A stretch of 64,000 nt of DNA from NCBI RefSeq assembly GCF_006517175.1, contig NZ_CP041186.1, positions 6,103,074 through 6,167,073 on the forward strand, given 5' to 3'. This DNA is from Persicimonas caeni (lineage in GTDB: Bacteria > Myxococcota_A > Bradymonadia > Bradymonadales > Bradymonadaceae). How positions within the stretch are numbered: position 1 is the first letter of the stretch; every line of letters begins with the position of its first letter. Positions 15,488-22,793 of the stretch are shown piece by piece. The position numbers were made by a program, and so were the translations under genes. The notes beneath the pieces are model-generated. The model saw only the letters and a list, made by a program, of their open reading frames with translations. It was not told where the DNA came from and did not search any database.

Positions 15488-16936
15488 ATGTTAGAAGTCT
15501 GCATCGACAACGGCTGGGAGCAGTGGCGAGACCTCGCCCGCGAACTTGTGCGCCGCGACGTCGCCCCCGTCGACGTGACCTGGCGAGACGCCGGCGAGCG
15601 CCAGCAGACGCTGCTCGGCGCCGTCGACACCGTCTCGCTCGACGACGTCCTCGAGCGCCCCCCGACGCGGCCTCGCCCGCGCGTGTCGCGCCGCTTCGTC
15701 GACGTCGCCAAGCTCGCCTCCTTCCACCGCGACCCCACGCGCTGGGGCCGCCTCTACAAGTTGTTGTGGCGGCTCGCCGCGGGCGAGGCGGGCCTGATGG
15801 ACGTGCGCACAGACGCCGACGTCGCCGAGGTCGAGGCGATGGCCAAGGCCGTGCGCCGCGACGCCCACAAGATGAAGGCGTTCGTGCGCTTCAAGAAACT
15901 TGTCGTCGACGGCGAGGAGTTCTTCGTGGCCTGGCATCGGCCCGACCACCGCATCGTGCGCAAGGTCGCGCCGTTCTTCAAAGACCGCTTCGCCGCGATG
16001 AACTGGACGATCATGACCCCCGACGAGACGGTGAGCTGGGACGGCGAGCGCCTGAGCTTCGACGAGGGCACCCCGCGCTCGGAGGCACCCCAATCGGACG
16101 AACTCGAAGGCTTGTGGAAGACCTACTACCGGTCGATCTTCAACCCCGCGCGCATCAAGCTGCAGGCGATGTTCGCCGAGATGCCCAAAAAGCACTGGGC
16201 GACGATGCCCGAGACCGCCGCCATCCCGCGCATGCTCCAAGAGGCGTCGGCGCGGGTGCGCTCGATGGTCGACGCCAGCCCGCAGGGCGCGCGCGTGCCG
16301 GTGGGCGAGAGCGCAACCTACGACGAGCTGCGCGAGGCTTGCCGCCGGTGTCGGGCGTGCGAGCAGTGCGAGGGGGCGACCCAGGCCGTCTTCGGCGAGG
16401 GCCCCGCCGACGCCCGGCTGATGCTCGTCGGCGAGCAGCCCGGCGACACGGAAGACCGCGTCGGCCGACCCTTCGTCGGCCCGGCCGGCCAGGTCCTCGA
16501 CCGCGCGCTCGCCGCCGCCGGCATCGGGCGCGACACGGTCTATGTGACCAGCGCGGTCAAGCATTTTGGCTACGAGCAGCGCGGCGACAAGCGCATCCAC
16601 AAGCGCCCCGACAGCTACGTCACCGAGATGTGTCGCCCCTGGCTCACCGCCGAGCTCGAACTCGTGCGCCCGCAGGTCATCGTCGCCCTGGGCGCCACGT
16701 CGGCCGGCGTGCTGTGCGGCCGGCGGGTCGCCGTGACCAAAGAGCGCGGCCAACCCATCCGAACCCCGCACGCCGAGCTGTTGATCCCCACGTTCCACCC
16801 CGCCGCGATCCTGCGTCATCCCGACACGACCGCCCAGCAACAACGCTTCGACGCCCTCGTCGACGACCTTCGCCGAGCCGGACAGGCCGTCGAGGCGCCC
16901 GAAAACTCGTCGTGGCGACCGATGGTGTCGTCGTAA
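15488..16936 (+). CDS. udgX: DUF4130 domain fused to UdgX-type uracil-DNA glycosylase
   Basis: Two-domain protein of 482 residues. The N-terminal about 260 residues are the 'probable DNA metabolism protein' domain (TIGR03915/DUF4130), with DPTRWGRLYKLLWRL and KMKAFVRFKKL visible. The C-terminal part is a UDG-superfamily domain: Cys pairs CRRCRACEQC, GEQPGDTEDRVGRPFVGPAG (about residues 315-334), the UdgX-specific R-loop DKRIHKRP (His371) and the terminal TFHPAAILRHPD. In mycobacterial UdgX the equivalent His forms a covalent bond to the abasic sugar after uracil excision (established for that family). Start 15488 is preferred because GGGAGG lies 5 bp upstream and MLEVCID fits the family; ATG 15464, overlapping the radical SAM stop, is the alternative. 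Acts in the cytoplasm on DNA. Confidence 0.9.
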   Translation: MLEVCIDNGWEQWRDLARELVRRDVAPVDVTWRDAGERQQTLLGAVDTVSLDDVLERPPTRPRPRVSRRFVDVAKLASFHRDPTRWGRLYKLLWRLAAGEAGLMDVRTDADVAEVEAMAKAVRRDAHKMKAFVRFKKLVVDGEEFFVAWHRPDHRIVRKVAPFFKDRFAAMNWTIMTPDETVSWDGERLSFDEGTPRSEAPQSDELEGLWKTYYRSIFNPARIKLQAMFAEMPKKHWATMPETAAIPRMLQEASARVRSMVDASPQGARVPVGESATYDELREACRRCRACEQCEGATQAVFGEGPADARLMLVGEQPGDTEDRVGRPFVGPAGQVLDRALAAAGIGRDTVYVTSAVKHFGYEQRGDKRIHKRPDSYVTEMCRPWLTAELELVRPQVIVALGATSAGVLCGRRVAVTKERGQPIRTPHAELLIPTFHPAAILRHPDTTAQQQRFDALVDDLRRAGQAVEAPENSSWRPMVSS

Positions 16937-17236
16937 CGACGGATTGGGTCGTCGTGGTGAGCAGAGGAGTCGTCGAGGTGAGCAGAGCGGTCGTCGAGGT
17001 GAGCAGAGCGGCCGTCGAGGTGAGCAGAGCAGCCGTCGAGGTGAGCAGAGGAGTCGTCTAAGCACTCGTCGAGGTCGTCGAGGTGGTCGCGAAGGTCGTC
17101 GAGGTGGTCGCGAAGGTCGTCGAGGTGAGCAGAGCGGTCGTCGAGGTGAGCAGAGCGGTCGTCGAGGTGAGCAGAGGAGTCGTCGAGGTGAGCAGAGGAG
17201 TCGTCGAGGTGAGCAGAGCAGTCGTCGAGGTGAAAC
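16937..17236. repeat. 21-bp minisatellite
   Basis: About fourteen degenerate tandem units of 21 bp with core TCGTCGAGGTGAGCAGAG fill the gap between the UdgX-fusion stop and the amphi-Trp gene. Four units are followed by a spacer with GTGGTCGCGAAGGTCGTCGA variants (about 17070-17120), then six more. Because 21 is a multiple of three, repetitive open frames appear on both strands (VVEVSRA, SSAHLDD), but these lack a start signal and are not supported as genes. Confidence 0.85.
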
Positions 17237-17309
17237 GCTTGCAAGCGCTGCGGCCCCCGCATAGAGTGGCCGCGCAGTCATACAACAACTTTGCCTTGGA
17301 GGAGCAGTT

Positions 17310-17519
17310 ATGGAACGCGACGTCGAAAAGATCACCGACCGAGAGTATTTCGCCAAAACCCTGCGCCGAGTCGCCGACGCCGTCGAAGCCGGCGAGTCGT
17401 TCCGCATTCAGGTCGCCGGCCACCGCTTCACGGTGCCCGCCGACGCGACTATGTCCGTCGAGCACGAAGCCGAGGCCGGCGAGGAAGAGCTCGAGCTGCA
17501 ATTCAAGTGGGGCAGCTGA
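17310..17519 (+). CDS. Amphi-Trp domain protein
   Basis: Small cytoplasmic protein of 69 residues that matches the amphi-Trp domain family (TIGR04354) over its whole length: MERDVEKITDREYFAKTLRR, then ADAVEAGESFRIQVAGHRFTV, PADATMSVEHEAE and the terminal EELELQFKW with the family's near-terminal Trp. The function of the domain is not known; it is often found alone beside unrelated genes in archaea and bacteria. ATG 17310 is preceded by GGAGGAG at ideal spacing. A rho-independent terminator follows 31 bp after the stop, so this is the last gene of its transcript and may be monocistronic behind the minisatellite. Confidence 0.88.
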   Translation: MERDVEKITDREYFAKTLRRVADAVEAGESFRIQVAGHRFTVPADATMSVEHEAEAGEEELELQFKWGS

Positions 17520-17550
17520 GTTGTCGCCGACGCGATGATGCATCAGTAAG

Positions 17551-17580
17551 GGCAGCGCGTTATCGCGCTGCTCTTTTTTT
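17551..17580 (+). terminator. Rho-independent terminator
   Basis: GCAGCGCG at 17552-17559 pairs with CGCGCTGC at 17564-17571 across a TTAT loop, followed by TCTTTTTTT. A textbook intrinsic terminator for the amphi-Trp gene. Confidence 0.9.
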
Positions 17581-17691
17581 GTGCCCGTCTCGTAGCGCAA
17601 TGACGAGGCGCGCGCGCAGAAAGGGTTGCGGAAATCGCATTAAATTCGTTAAAAAGACCTCTATCTGGTGAAACACTGTGGGAGGCAGGCG

Positions 17692-19275
17692 ATGGCAAAT
17701 AGAGGCGACGAAGAGGCCGCCGAGGGCACATTGGAAGGGCGCGGCGCAGAGATCTTTGCCGAGATGGCCAACGGGCTACCGTTGATCGTGTGGGTCCACG
17801 ATGCGTCCGGCGAGCAGGTGATGGTCAACGACACCTTCTGCGAGTTCTTCGGGGTGACTCGCGAGCAGATGAAGGGCGACCGGTGGCAGGTGCTGATGCA
17901 TCCCGACGATGCCGACGCGTACACCGAAGAGTTCCTGGCCTGTATCGAGGAGCAACGACCGTTCCATGCCGAGGTGCGCGTGCAGCGCGGCGACGGTGAG
18001 TGGCGCTGGATCGAATCGTGGGGGCGGCCGCGCTTTTCGGCGGCCGGAGAGTTTCGCGGAATGGTGGGCACCAGCGCCGACATCACCGAGCGCAAGCAGG
18101 CGACCGAGGAGTTGGCTCGGGCTAACCAGCGCATTGCCGAGCAACACGAAGACCTGCAGAAGAGTGCCGAGAGACTGCGCGAGGCCAACCGGCGCAAGAA
18201 TGATTACTTGGCCATGCTCGGCCACGAGCTGCGAAATCCGCTGGCCGCCGTTCAAAGCGCGACTGAGCTGGTGGGAGTGGCCGCGATGGAGAACCCGCGG
18301 CTCGAGCAGGCCGTCGAGGTGTTGTCGCGTCAGTCCGAGCACATGGTTCGCCTGATCGACGGACTCTTGGAGGTCTCGCGCATCGCGCGGGGCAAGGTCA
18401 CTATCGACAAGGACGTGGTCGATCTGCGCACGGTGTGTGCGGAGGTGCTCGAGGACCGCCGCACCCGGGTGGACGAGGCCGGTCTGTGCATGGAGGTCCA
18501 ACTCCCCGACACCCCCGTGTGGGTGTCGATCGACGAGGTGCGCACCGTCCAGATCTTGGACAATCTGATTTCGAACGCCATCAAGTTTACGCCCGAGCCG
18601 GGCCAGATTTCTTTTGCGCTGCACCCCGAGGGCGAGTCGGCGGTGATGCGCGTGTGCGACACCGGAGTGGGTATCGCGCCCGACAAGTTGTCGACGATCT
18701 TCGAGACCTTTCATCAGGAGAGTCAACATCACGAGCGGAGCAGCGGGGGGCTCGGCCTTGGGTTGGCAATGGCCAAAAGTTTGGCCGAGTTGCACGACGG
18801 CAGCATCGAAGCCCACAGCGATGGCTTGGGGCAGGGCGCCGAGTTCACCGTAAGACTGCCGCTGCACGCCGAGCCGCCGCGGCGCGACGAGGCCTCCGAC
18901 ACGACAAAGCCGGGCGTGCGCTCCATTCTCCTGGTCGAAGACAACCGCGACGTGGCCGCCATGCTCCACGACCTGCTCGCCGTGCAGGGCCACGACGTCA
19001 CGGTCGTCCACAACGGCGCAGACGCGCTCGAGGCGCTCGAGGCCGGCCGCTACGACCTGTGTCTGTGCGATATCGGACTGCCGGACATGAGCGGCCACGA
19101 GATTGCCCGCGCTGCACGCTCGAGTGACGCGATCGACGACGTCACCCTCGTCGCGCTGACCGGCTACGGCCAGGCCGACGACCGCGCGCGCAGCAAAGAG
19201 GCGGGCTTCGACGCCCATCTGACCAAACCCGTGCGCCTCAACGACCTCACCGAGGTGCTGGGTTCCGCCCGTTAA
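17692..19275 (+). CDS. Hybrid histidine kinase: PAS-HisKA-HATPase-REC
   Basis: Soluble hybrid sensor kinase of 527 residues from ATG 17692, preceded by GGGAGGC. An N-terminal PAS/PAC domain (about residues 20-140; LPLIVWVHDASGEQVMVND, ending GTSADITERKQ) precedes a short coiled coil. HisKA has the phosphoacceptor in LGHELRNPL (His178). The HATPase domain has DNLISNAIKFTPEPGQ (N box), DTGVGIAPD (G1) and GLGLGLAMAKSL (G2). The C-terminal receiver has ILLVEDN, phosphoacceptor Asp460 in LCDIGLPDMSG and LTKPVR with the conserved Lys. No membrane segment, so it senses an intracellular signal. No cognate response regulator lies next to it; output must go through an unlinked phosphotransfer partner (inference). 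Confidence 0.93.
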   Translation: MANRGDEEAAEGTLEGRGAEIFAEMANGLPLIVWVHDASGEQVMVNDTFCEFFGVTREQMKGDRWQVLMHPDDADAYTEEFLACIEEQRPFHAEVRVQRGDGEWRWIESWGRPRFSAAGEFRGMVGTSADITERKQATEELARANQRIAEQHEDLQKSAERLREANRRKNDYLAMLGHELRNPLAAVQSATELVGVAAMENPRLEQAVEVLSRQSEHMVRLIDGLLEVSRIARGKVTIDKDVVDLRTVCAEVLEDRRTRVDEAGLCMEVQLPDTPVWVSIDEVRTVQILDNLISNAIKFTPEPGQISFALHPEGESAVMRVCDTGVGIAPDKLSTIFETFHQESQHHERSSGGLGLGLAMAKSLAELHDGSIEAHSDGLGQGAEFTVRLPLHAEPPRRDEASDTTKPGVRSILLVEDNRDVAAMLHDLLAVQGHDVTVVHNGADALEALEAGRYDLCLCDIGLPDMSGHEIARAARSSDAIDDVTLVALTGYGQADDRARSKEAGFDAHLTKPVRLNDLTEVLGSAR

Positions 19276-19629
19276 TCCATTTTTGTTTGAATAATTGCTC
19301 TCTGTGGTTTGATTTAATGATGGACAGCTGATAGAGGTTGTCCGTCGGCCGGGTCGACTCGGCCGCCAACATCTCGAGGAAAGCCTACCTTATTGTTTGG
19401 TTTCCGGTTTTTTTCACGCGGTCTGTAGTGTTTGGATTTGGGTGTTCGCACCTTCCTCCCTTCGTCAGTAGATTTGCCTGGACAAAATTGGTCAGTTCCA
19501 CAGTGAGCTGGCGCCCCAAGAGACGGGTGCTCGATGGATTCGAGTGTCCGCAATTTGCCCCTCGATCGGCTCCGTTAGAGAGCTGGGTCGGGGATTCATG
19601 AATGAAGCACCGAGTACACAGGACAAAGC
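19276..19629 (+). promoter_or_regulatory. Long AT-richer leader of the cold-shock gene
   Basis: The 354 bp before the cold-shock gene hold no supported gene and are clearly more AT-rich than the surroundings (runs such as TTTTTGTTTGAATAATTG and TTATTGTTTGG). A near-perfect 20-nt dyad, CGGCCGGGTCGACTCGGCCG, lies at 19346-19365. Long 5' leaders that refold with temperature are known for cspA-type genes, so this may be both promoter and regulatory leader; which parts are transcribed cannot be read from sequence. Confidence 0.4.
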
Positions 19630-19842
19630 ATGTCGAACAGAGTCGAAGGTAAAGTGAAGTGGTTCAACGAAGACAAAGGCTACGGCTTCATCGAGCGCAA
19701 TGACGGTGGTGAAGACGTCTTCTTGCACTTCAGCGCGCTCGCGCAGACCGGTTTCAAGACCATCGCCGAGGACGCCGCCGTCGAATTCGACGTCGAGCCC
19801 GGCCCGAAAGGTCCGAAGGCCGCTAACGTGGTTCAGCTCTGA
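19630..19842 (+). CDS. Cold-shock protein, CspA family
   Basis: Single cold-shock (OB-fold) domain of 70 residues, the usual family length. Both RNA-binding motifs are intact: RNP1 KGYGFIE (about 17-23) and RNP2 DVFLHFSAL (about 30-38); the end NVVQL is standard. It acts as an RNA chaperone in the cytoplasm, melting mRNA structure at low temperature or in stationary phase, and may itself be controlled through its 354-bp leader. AGGACA lies 6 bp before ATG 19630. A strong intrinsic terminator begins 55 bp after the stop, so the gene is monocistronic. Confidence 0.95.
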   Translation: MSNRVEGKVKWFNEDKGYGFIERNDGGEDVFLHFSALAQTGFKTIAEDAAVEFDVEPGPKGPKAANVVQL

Positions 19843-19896
19843 ACCGCGACGAGGTAACTCGCCGGATGCCCTGATACGGTAGTCGTCGAGACCTTC

Positions 19897-19937
19897 AAAA
19901 GCCCCGGTCGTCCCGCAAGGGATGGCCGGGGCTTTTT
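19897..19937 (+). terminator. Rho-independent terminator of the cold-shock gene
   Basis: AAAAGCCCCGG (19897-19907) pairs with CCGGGGCTTTTT (19926-19937); the inner part TCGTCCC/GGGATGG extends the stem around a GCAA tetraloop. The A- and T-runs on both sides could make it work in both directions. Confidence 0.92.
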
Positions 19938-20019
19938 GCGTTCCGCTCCCTGCTGGAACGTCACGATGCGCCTCGATGTGCTTAGTTTCTGCAGTGTGAG
20001 GCTGGGTACTGGGGGAAGC

Positions 20020-21648
20020 ATGCGTCTATGGCACCGCTACATTATCGGAGTCGTGGTGGCGATCGGTCTGTTCGCGCCGCTCGTCGCGCAGGCGCAGAGT
20101 GCGCCCATGACCGAGGTCGACCAGCCGGTGCGCGCCGAGGGCTTCGAGGTCATTATCTTGGGCAACCAACTGCTGCTCGACCCGGTGCTCAGCAAAGAGC
20201 TCGACCTACCTTATGCTCCCTATCCCACCGAAGCGTTGGCCCAGAAGGCCGAGCGCCAACTGCAGAGTTATCTGGTCGACACCGGCTTTACGTTGGCCCG
20301 CGTCGAGGCGGTGATCTACGGCGGCAAGCTGTGGCTCTTCGTCGACGAGGGCAAGATCGACGAGGTCTTCTTTACCGGCGCGGGCACCACCAAGACCGCG
20401 CAGATGCAGCTCGAGTTCGATCTCCCCCAGGACATCTACAACCAGATCCACCTCGAGCGCGAGCTCGAGCGGCTGCGCGCAAAGCACGGGCTGCAGCGCC
20501 TCGACGCCGAGCTGGTCGAAAAGGAGGCCGAGGCGCCCGAGCACCTCGAGCGGCGGCTGGTCGCCGCCCTGTCCGACGGGGGCGCAAATGGCGAGGGCGC
20601 CGACGAGGCCGAAAAGATCTGGCGAGAGGCCCAAGATCGCTACTCGCTGCGGGTCATCGCGGTGGGCGAAGAGTGGGGCCGGGGCGTCGACTTCGGCGTC
20701 GACGTCATCGGGCCCTACGGCCTGGAGGTCGCCGTGGGCTACTCGGACACCGACTTGTTGTTCGCCGCCGACCGCTACAGCGTCGAGCTGGAGGTGGGCG
20801 GGTTGAGCGAGGAGTGGTTCACCGGCGCCGAGGCCGAGCTGTTCTACGCCGCGCCCGAGCAGCTCGACGAGTCGGTGCGCCCGGCGATCGATATCGACGG
20901 GCAGGTCGACAACCTCGAGCGCGAGACGCTCGATCTGACCCGCTACATGTACCTGCAGACCGACGCGGTGGCGCTGGTGGGCTTCGAGCCGCGCTACGAC
21001 CTGGTCATCGCGCCGGGCGTGGGCTGGGGCTACGATAACCTGCTCGACTTCGAGCCCGGCGAGAACACCCCGGCGTTCGTCGTCGAGCAGTCCCGAAGCT
21101 ATCCGGTCGGCCAGATCGGGCTGGAGTGGCTCATCGACCGCGTCGGTTTTCGCCAGGACAAGCTGCACTTGCTCGAGGCGATCTTGGAGGCGCGCTCGGT
21201 CGACGAGGGGCTGTGGCTTCGCTTCGAGGGCGACTACCAAAAGGCCTGGGGCTTCGACTACGACACGCTTTTTTTGCGGGCGAACTACTTCGGGTTCTTT
21301 GGCGACGGCATCGAATGGTACGACGAAGATCCCATCGCCTCGCAGGTCATCCGGGCGGTGCCCGGCGATTACGAGTTCGCCCGACGCCTCTTCGCGGTAG
21401 GCTCCGAGTACCGCCTGTCGCTCTACGAAGACCTCGTGAAGGCGGGCGTGTCGGGCTCGGCCGCCGCCGCCAACCTGCACAACCGCCAGACCCGCGACCA
21501 ATTCTTCGAGCTGTACGCCTCCGGCGGCCCCGGCTTGCACCTGCAACTGTTGGGCAACTTCCAGCTCAACCTGTACTACCACTTCGGCTGGCGCGGCGAC
21601 GGCGACACCACCGGGCGGTTTTCGCTGAGGTTCTGGAAGATCTACTGA
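20020..21648 (+). CDS. Outer-membrane protein with POTRA-like domain and beta-barrel
   Basis: Predicted outer-membrane barrel of 542 residues. Start ATG 20020 follows GGGGGAAGC and opens a signal peptide (MRLWHRYIIGVVVAIGLFAP, cleavage after AQAQ). The periplasmic part (about residues 50-160) has a POTRA-like pattern: AERQLQSYLVDTGFTLARVE, then VIYGGKLWLFVDEGKIDEVFFTGAG. From about 220 onward, alternating aromatic/hydrophobic strands (YGLEVAVGYSDTDLLF, HLQLLGNFQLNLYYHFGWR) end in RFSLRFWKIY, a typical C-terminal barrel signal ending in an aromatic residue. Likely relatives are BamA/TamA/ShlB-type Omp85 proteins, though the divergence is large. Partner unknown. It is followed directly by a hairpin-repeat array. 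Confidence 0.75.
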   Translation: MRLWHRYIIGVVVAIGLFAPLVAQAQSAPMTEVDQPVRAEGFEVIILGNQLLLDPVLSKELDLPYAPYPTEALAQKAERQLQSYLVDTGFTLARVEAVIYGGKLWLFVDEGKIDEVFFTGAGTTKTAQMQLEFDLPQDIYNQIHLERELERLRAKHGLQRLDAELVEKEAEAPEHLERRLVAALSDGGANGEGADEAEKIWREAQDRYSLRVIAVGEEWGRGVDFGVDVIGPYGLEVAVGYSDTDLLFAADRYSVELEVGGLSEEWFTGAEAELFYAAPEQLDESVRPAIDIDGQVDNLERETLDLTRYMYLQTDAVALVGFEPRYDLVIAPGVGWGYDNLLDFEPGENTPAFVVEQSRSYPVGQIGLEWLIDRVGFRQDKLHLLEAILEARSVDEGLWLRFEGDYQKAWGFDYDTLFLRANYFGFFGDGIEWYDEDPIASQVIRAVPGDYEFARRLFAVGSEYRLSLYEDLVKAGVSGSAAAANLHNRQTRDQFFELYASGGPGLHLQLLGNFQLNLYYHFGWRGDGDTTGRFSLRFWKIY

Positions 21649-21655
21649 GCCGGGA

Positions 21656-21851
21656 ATCGGTGCGGGGGCATCTTGCCCTCGAAATCGGTGCGGGGGCATC
21701 TTGCCCTCGAAATCGGTGCGGGGGCATCTTGCCCTCGAAATCGGTGCGGGGGCATCTTGCCCTCGAAATCGGTGCGGGGGCATCTTGCCCTCGAAATCGG
21801 TGCGGGGGCATCTTGCCCTCGAAATCGGTGCGGGGGCATCTTGCCCTCGAA
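21656..21851. repeat. Seven exact 28-bp hairpin repeats (GGGCATCTTGCCC family)
   Basis: Seven identical units of exactly 28 bp, each ATCGGTGCGGGGGCATCTTG followed by CCCTCGAA. Each carries the GGGCA-TCT-TGCCC stem-loop. The array begins 7 bp after the outer-membrane protein stop and ends 7 bp before the stop of the convergent SDR gene, so it occupies nearly the whole space between two gene ends. There are no unique spacers. The perfect identity of units implies recent amplification. Confidence 0.95.
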
Positions 21852-21858
21852 ATCGAAA

Positions 21859-22608
21859 TCAAGTATGCGCCTTGAGCATGCCGAGGCCCCCATCGACGCC
21901 GAGCACCTGCCCGGTCACCCAGTCGTTGTGCCCGTCGAGCAGCCACGTGATCGCCGAGGCGACGTCTTCGGCCTTGCCGATACGGCCCAGCGGGTGCATG
22001 TCGAGCGAGTACTGCTTGGTCTTCTCGCTTGCGGTGATCTGCTCGGAGGCGGGCGTCTCGACCAGCCCCGGGGCCACGCAGTTGACCCGAATCCCACGCT
22101 TGGCGTAGGAGGCCGCGGCCGCCTTGGTGAGCCCGATGATGCCGGCCTTGGCGGCCGCGATCGACTCGTGGTTCGCCAGCCCGATTTGGGCGGCCGCGGA
22201 GCTGACCAACACGATTGAACCCCCTTCATTCTGCATGCGCGACGTCGCCGAGCGCACCGTAAAGAAGGCCGTGTCGAGGTTCAGGGCCACGACACGATGG
22301 TAGTCGTCGGGGTTGGTGCGGTGCGCGGGTTTCAAGAAGACCGAGCCGACACAGTTGACCGCGCCGTCGATGCGGTCGCACTCGCGCATGGCGAAGTCGA
22401 AGCAGTCATCGACCTGCACGGCGTCGGTCGCGTCGAGCTGGAAGCCCTTGGCGTCGAGCTCGCGACACAGGTGGTCGACCTTGTCCTGGTGGTGCCCGGC
22501 GATCACCAGCCGAGCCCCCGCCTCGCGCAGGTCCCTGCACAACTGCGAGCCGATACCGCCGGTCCCGCCGAGCACGACGATGACCTTCGAGTTGAGTGTG
22601 GATGCCAT
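21859..22608 (-). CDS. SDR family protein lacking the catalytic tyrosine
   Basis: Short-chain dehydrogenase/reductase-like protein of 249 residues. ATG 22608 follows AGGGAGGAGAAG. The Rossmann cofactor motif is VVLGGTGGIGS (about 10-20), then NCVGS and SIVLVSSAAAQ with the catalytic-region Ser. The usual YxxxK is changed: the sequence is NHESIAAAK, where Lys is present but Ile stands in the Tyr position. Related SDR subfamilies with the same NHExIAAAK pattern exist, so this is probably a natural variant, not damage; its activity as a dehydrogenase is uncertain. The C-terminus (VLGVDGGLGMLKAH) is normal for SDRs. The ORF could be read 65 codons further upstream, but that part is repetitive (SPRLSPRLSPQLPP). 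Confidence 0.88.
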   Translation of the reverse strand: MASTLNSKVIVVLGGTGGIGSQLCRDLREAGARLVIAGHHQDKVDHLCRELDAKGFQLDATDAVQVDDCFDFAMRECDRIDGAVNCVGSVFLKPAHRTNPDDYHRVVALNLDTAFFTVRSATSRMQNEGGSIVLVSSAAAQIGLANHESIAAAKAGIIGLTKAAAASYAKRGIRVNCVAPGLVETPASEQITASEKTKQYSLDMHPLGRIGKAEDVASAITWLLDGHNDWVTGQVLGVDGGLGMLKAHT

Positions 22609-22748
22609 CTTCTCCTCCCTCTTTAAAATTATGGTGAGCCGCCGCAATACTCGGCTCGTTAGTGGGATGCAGAGAATGGGCGTCGCGTTGCGGAAAAGGT
22701 GTGGGGAGGCGAGGCAGCGCTCGACGCGCTGCCTCTGTGGTGGAAGTT

Positions 22749-22793
22749 GCGGACTCAGTCGCGGACTCAGTCGCGGACTCAGTCGCGGAATTG
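22749..22793. repeat. Three 12-bp direct repeats carrying the acyl-CoA synthetase stop
   Basis: GCGGACTCAGTC is repeated three times in tandem. Read on the minus strand each unit is CGCGACTGAGTC-like and contains TGA in the frame of the acyl-CoA synthetase gene, whose last residues are Phe-Arg-Asp. The gene therefore ends in a run of repeated stop codons. Confidence 0.8.

Noticed and set aside
15491-17407. 638-codon minus-strand frame over udgX and the minisatellite
   Set aside because: Shadow of the DUF4130-UdgX gene extended through the 21-bp repeat, giving RRLLCSP-type repeats.
21656-21851. CRISPR array
   Set aside because: Unit length of 28 bp fits a CRISPR repeat, but units abut directly with no unique spacers and each is itself a hairpin. 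The same holds for 11.1 kb and 56.3 kb, and no cas gene is present.
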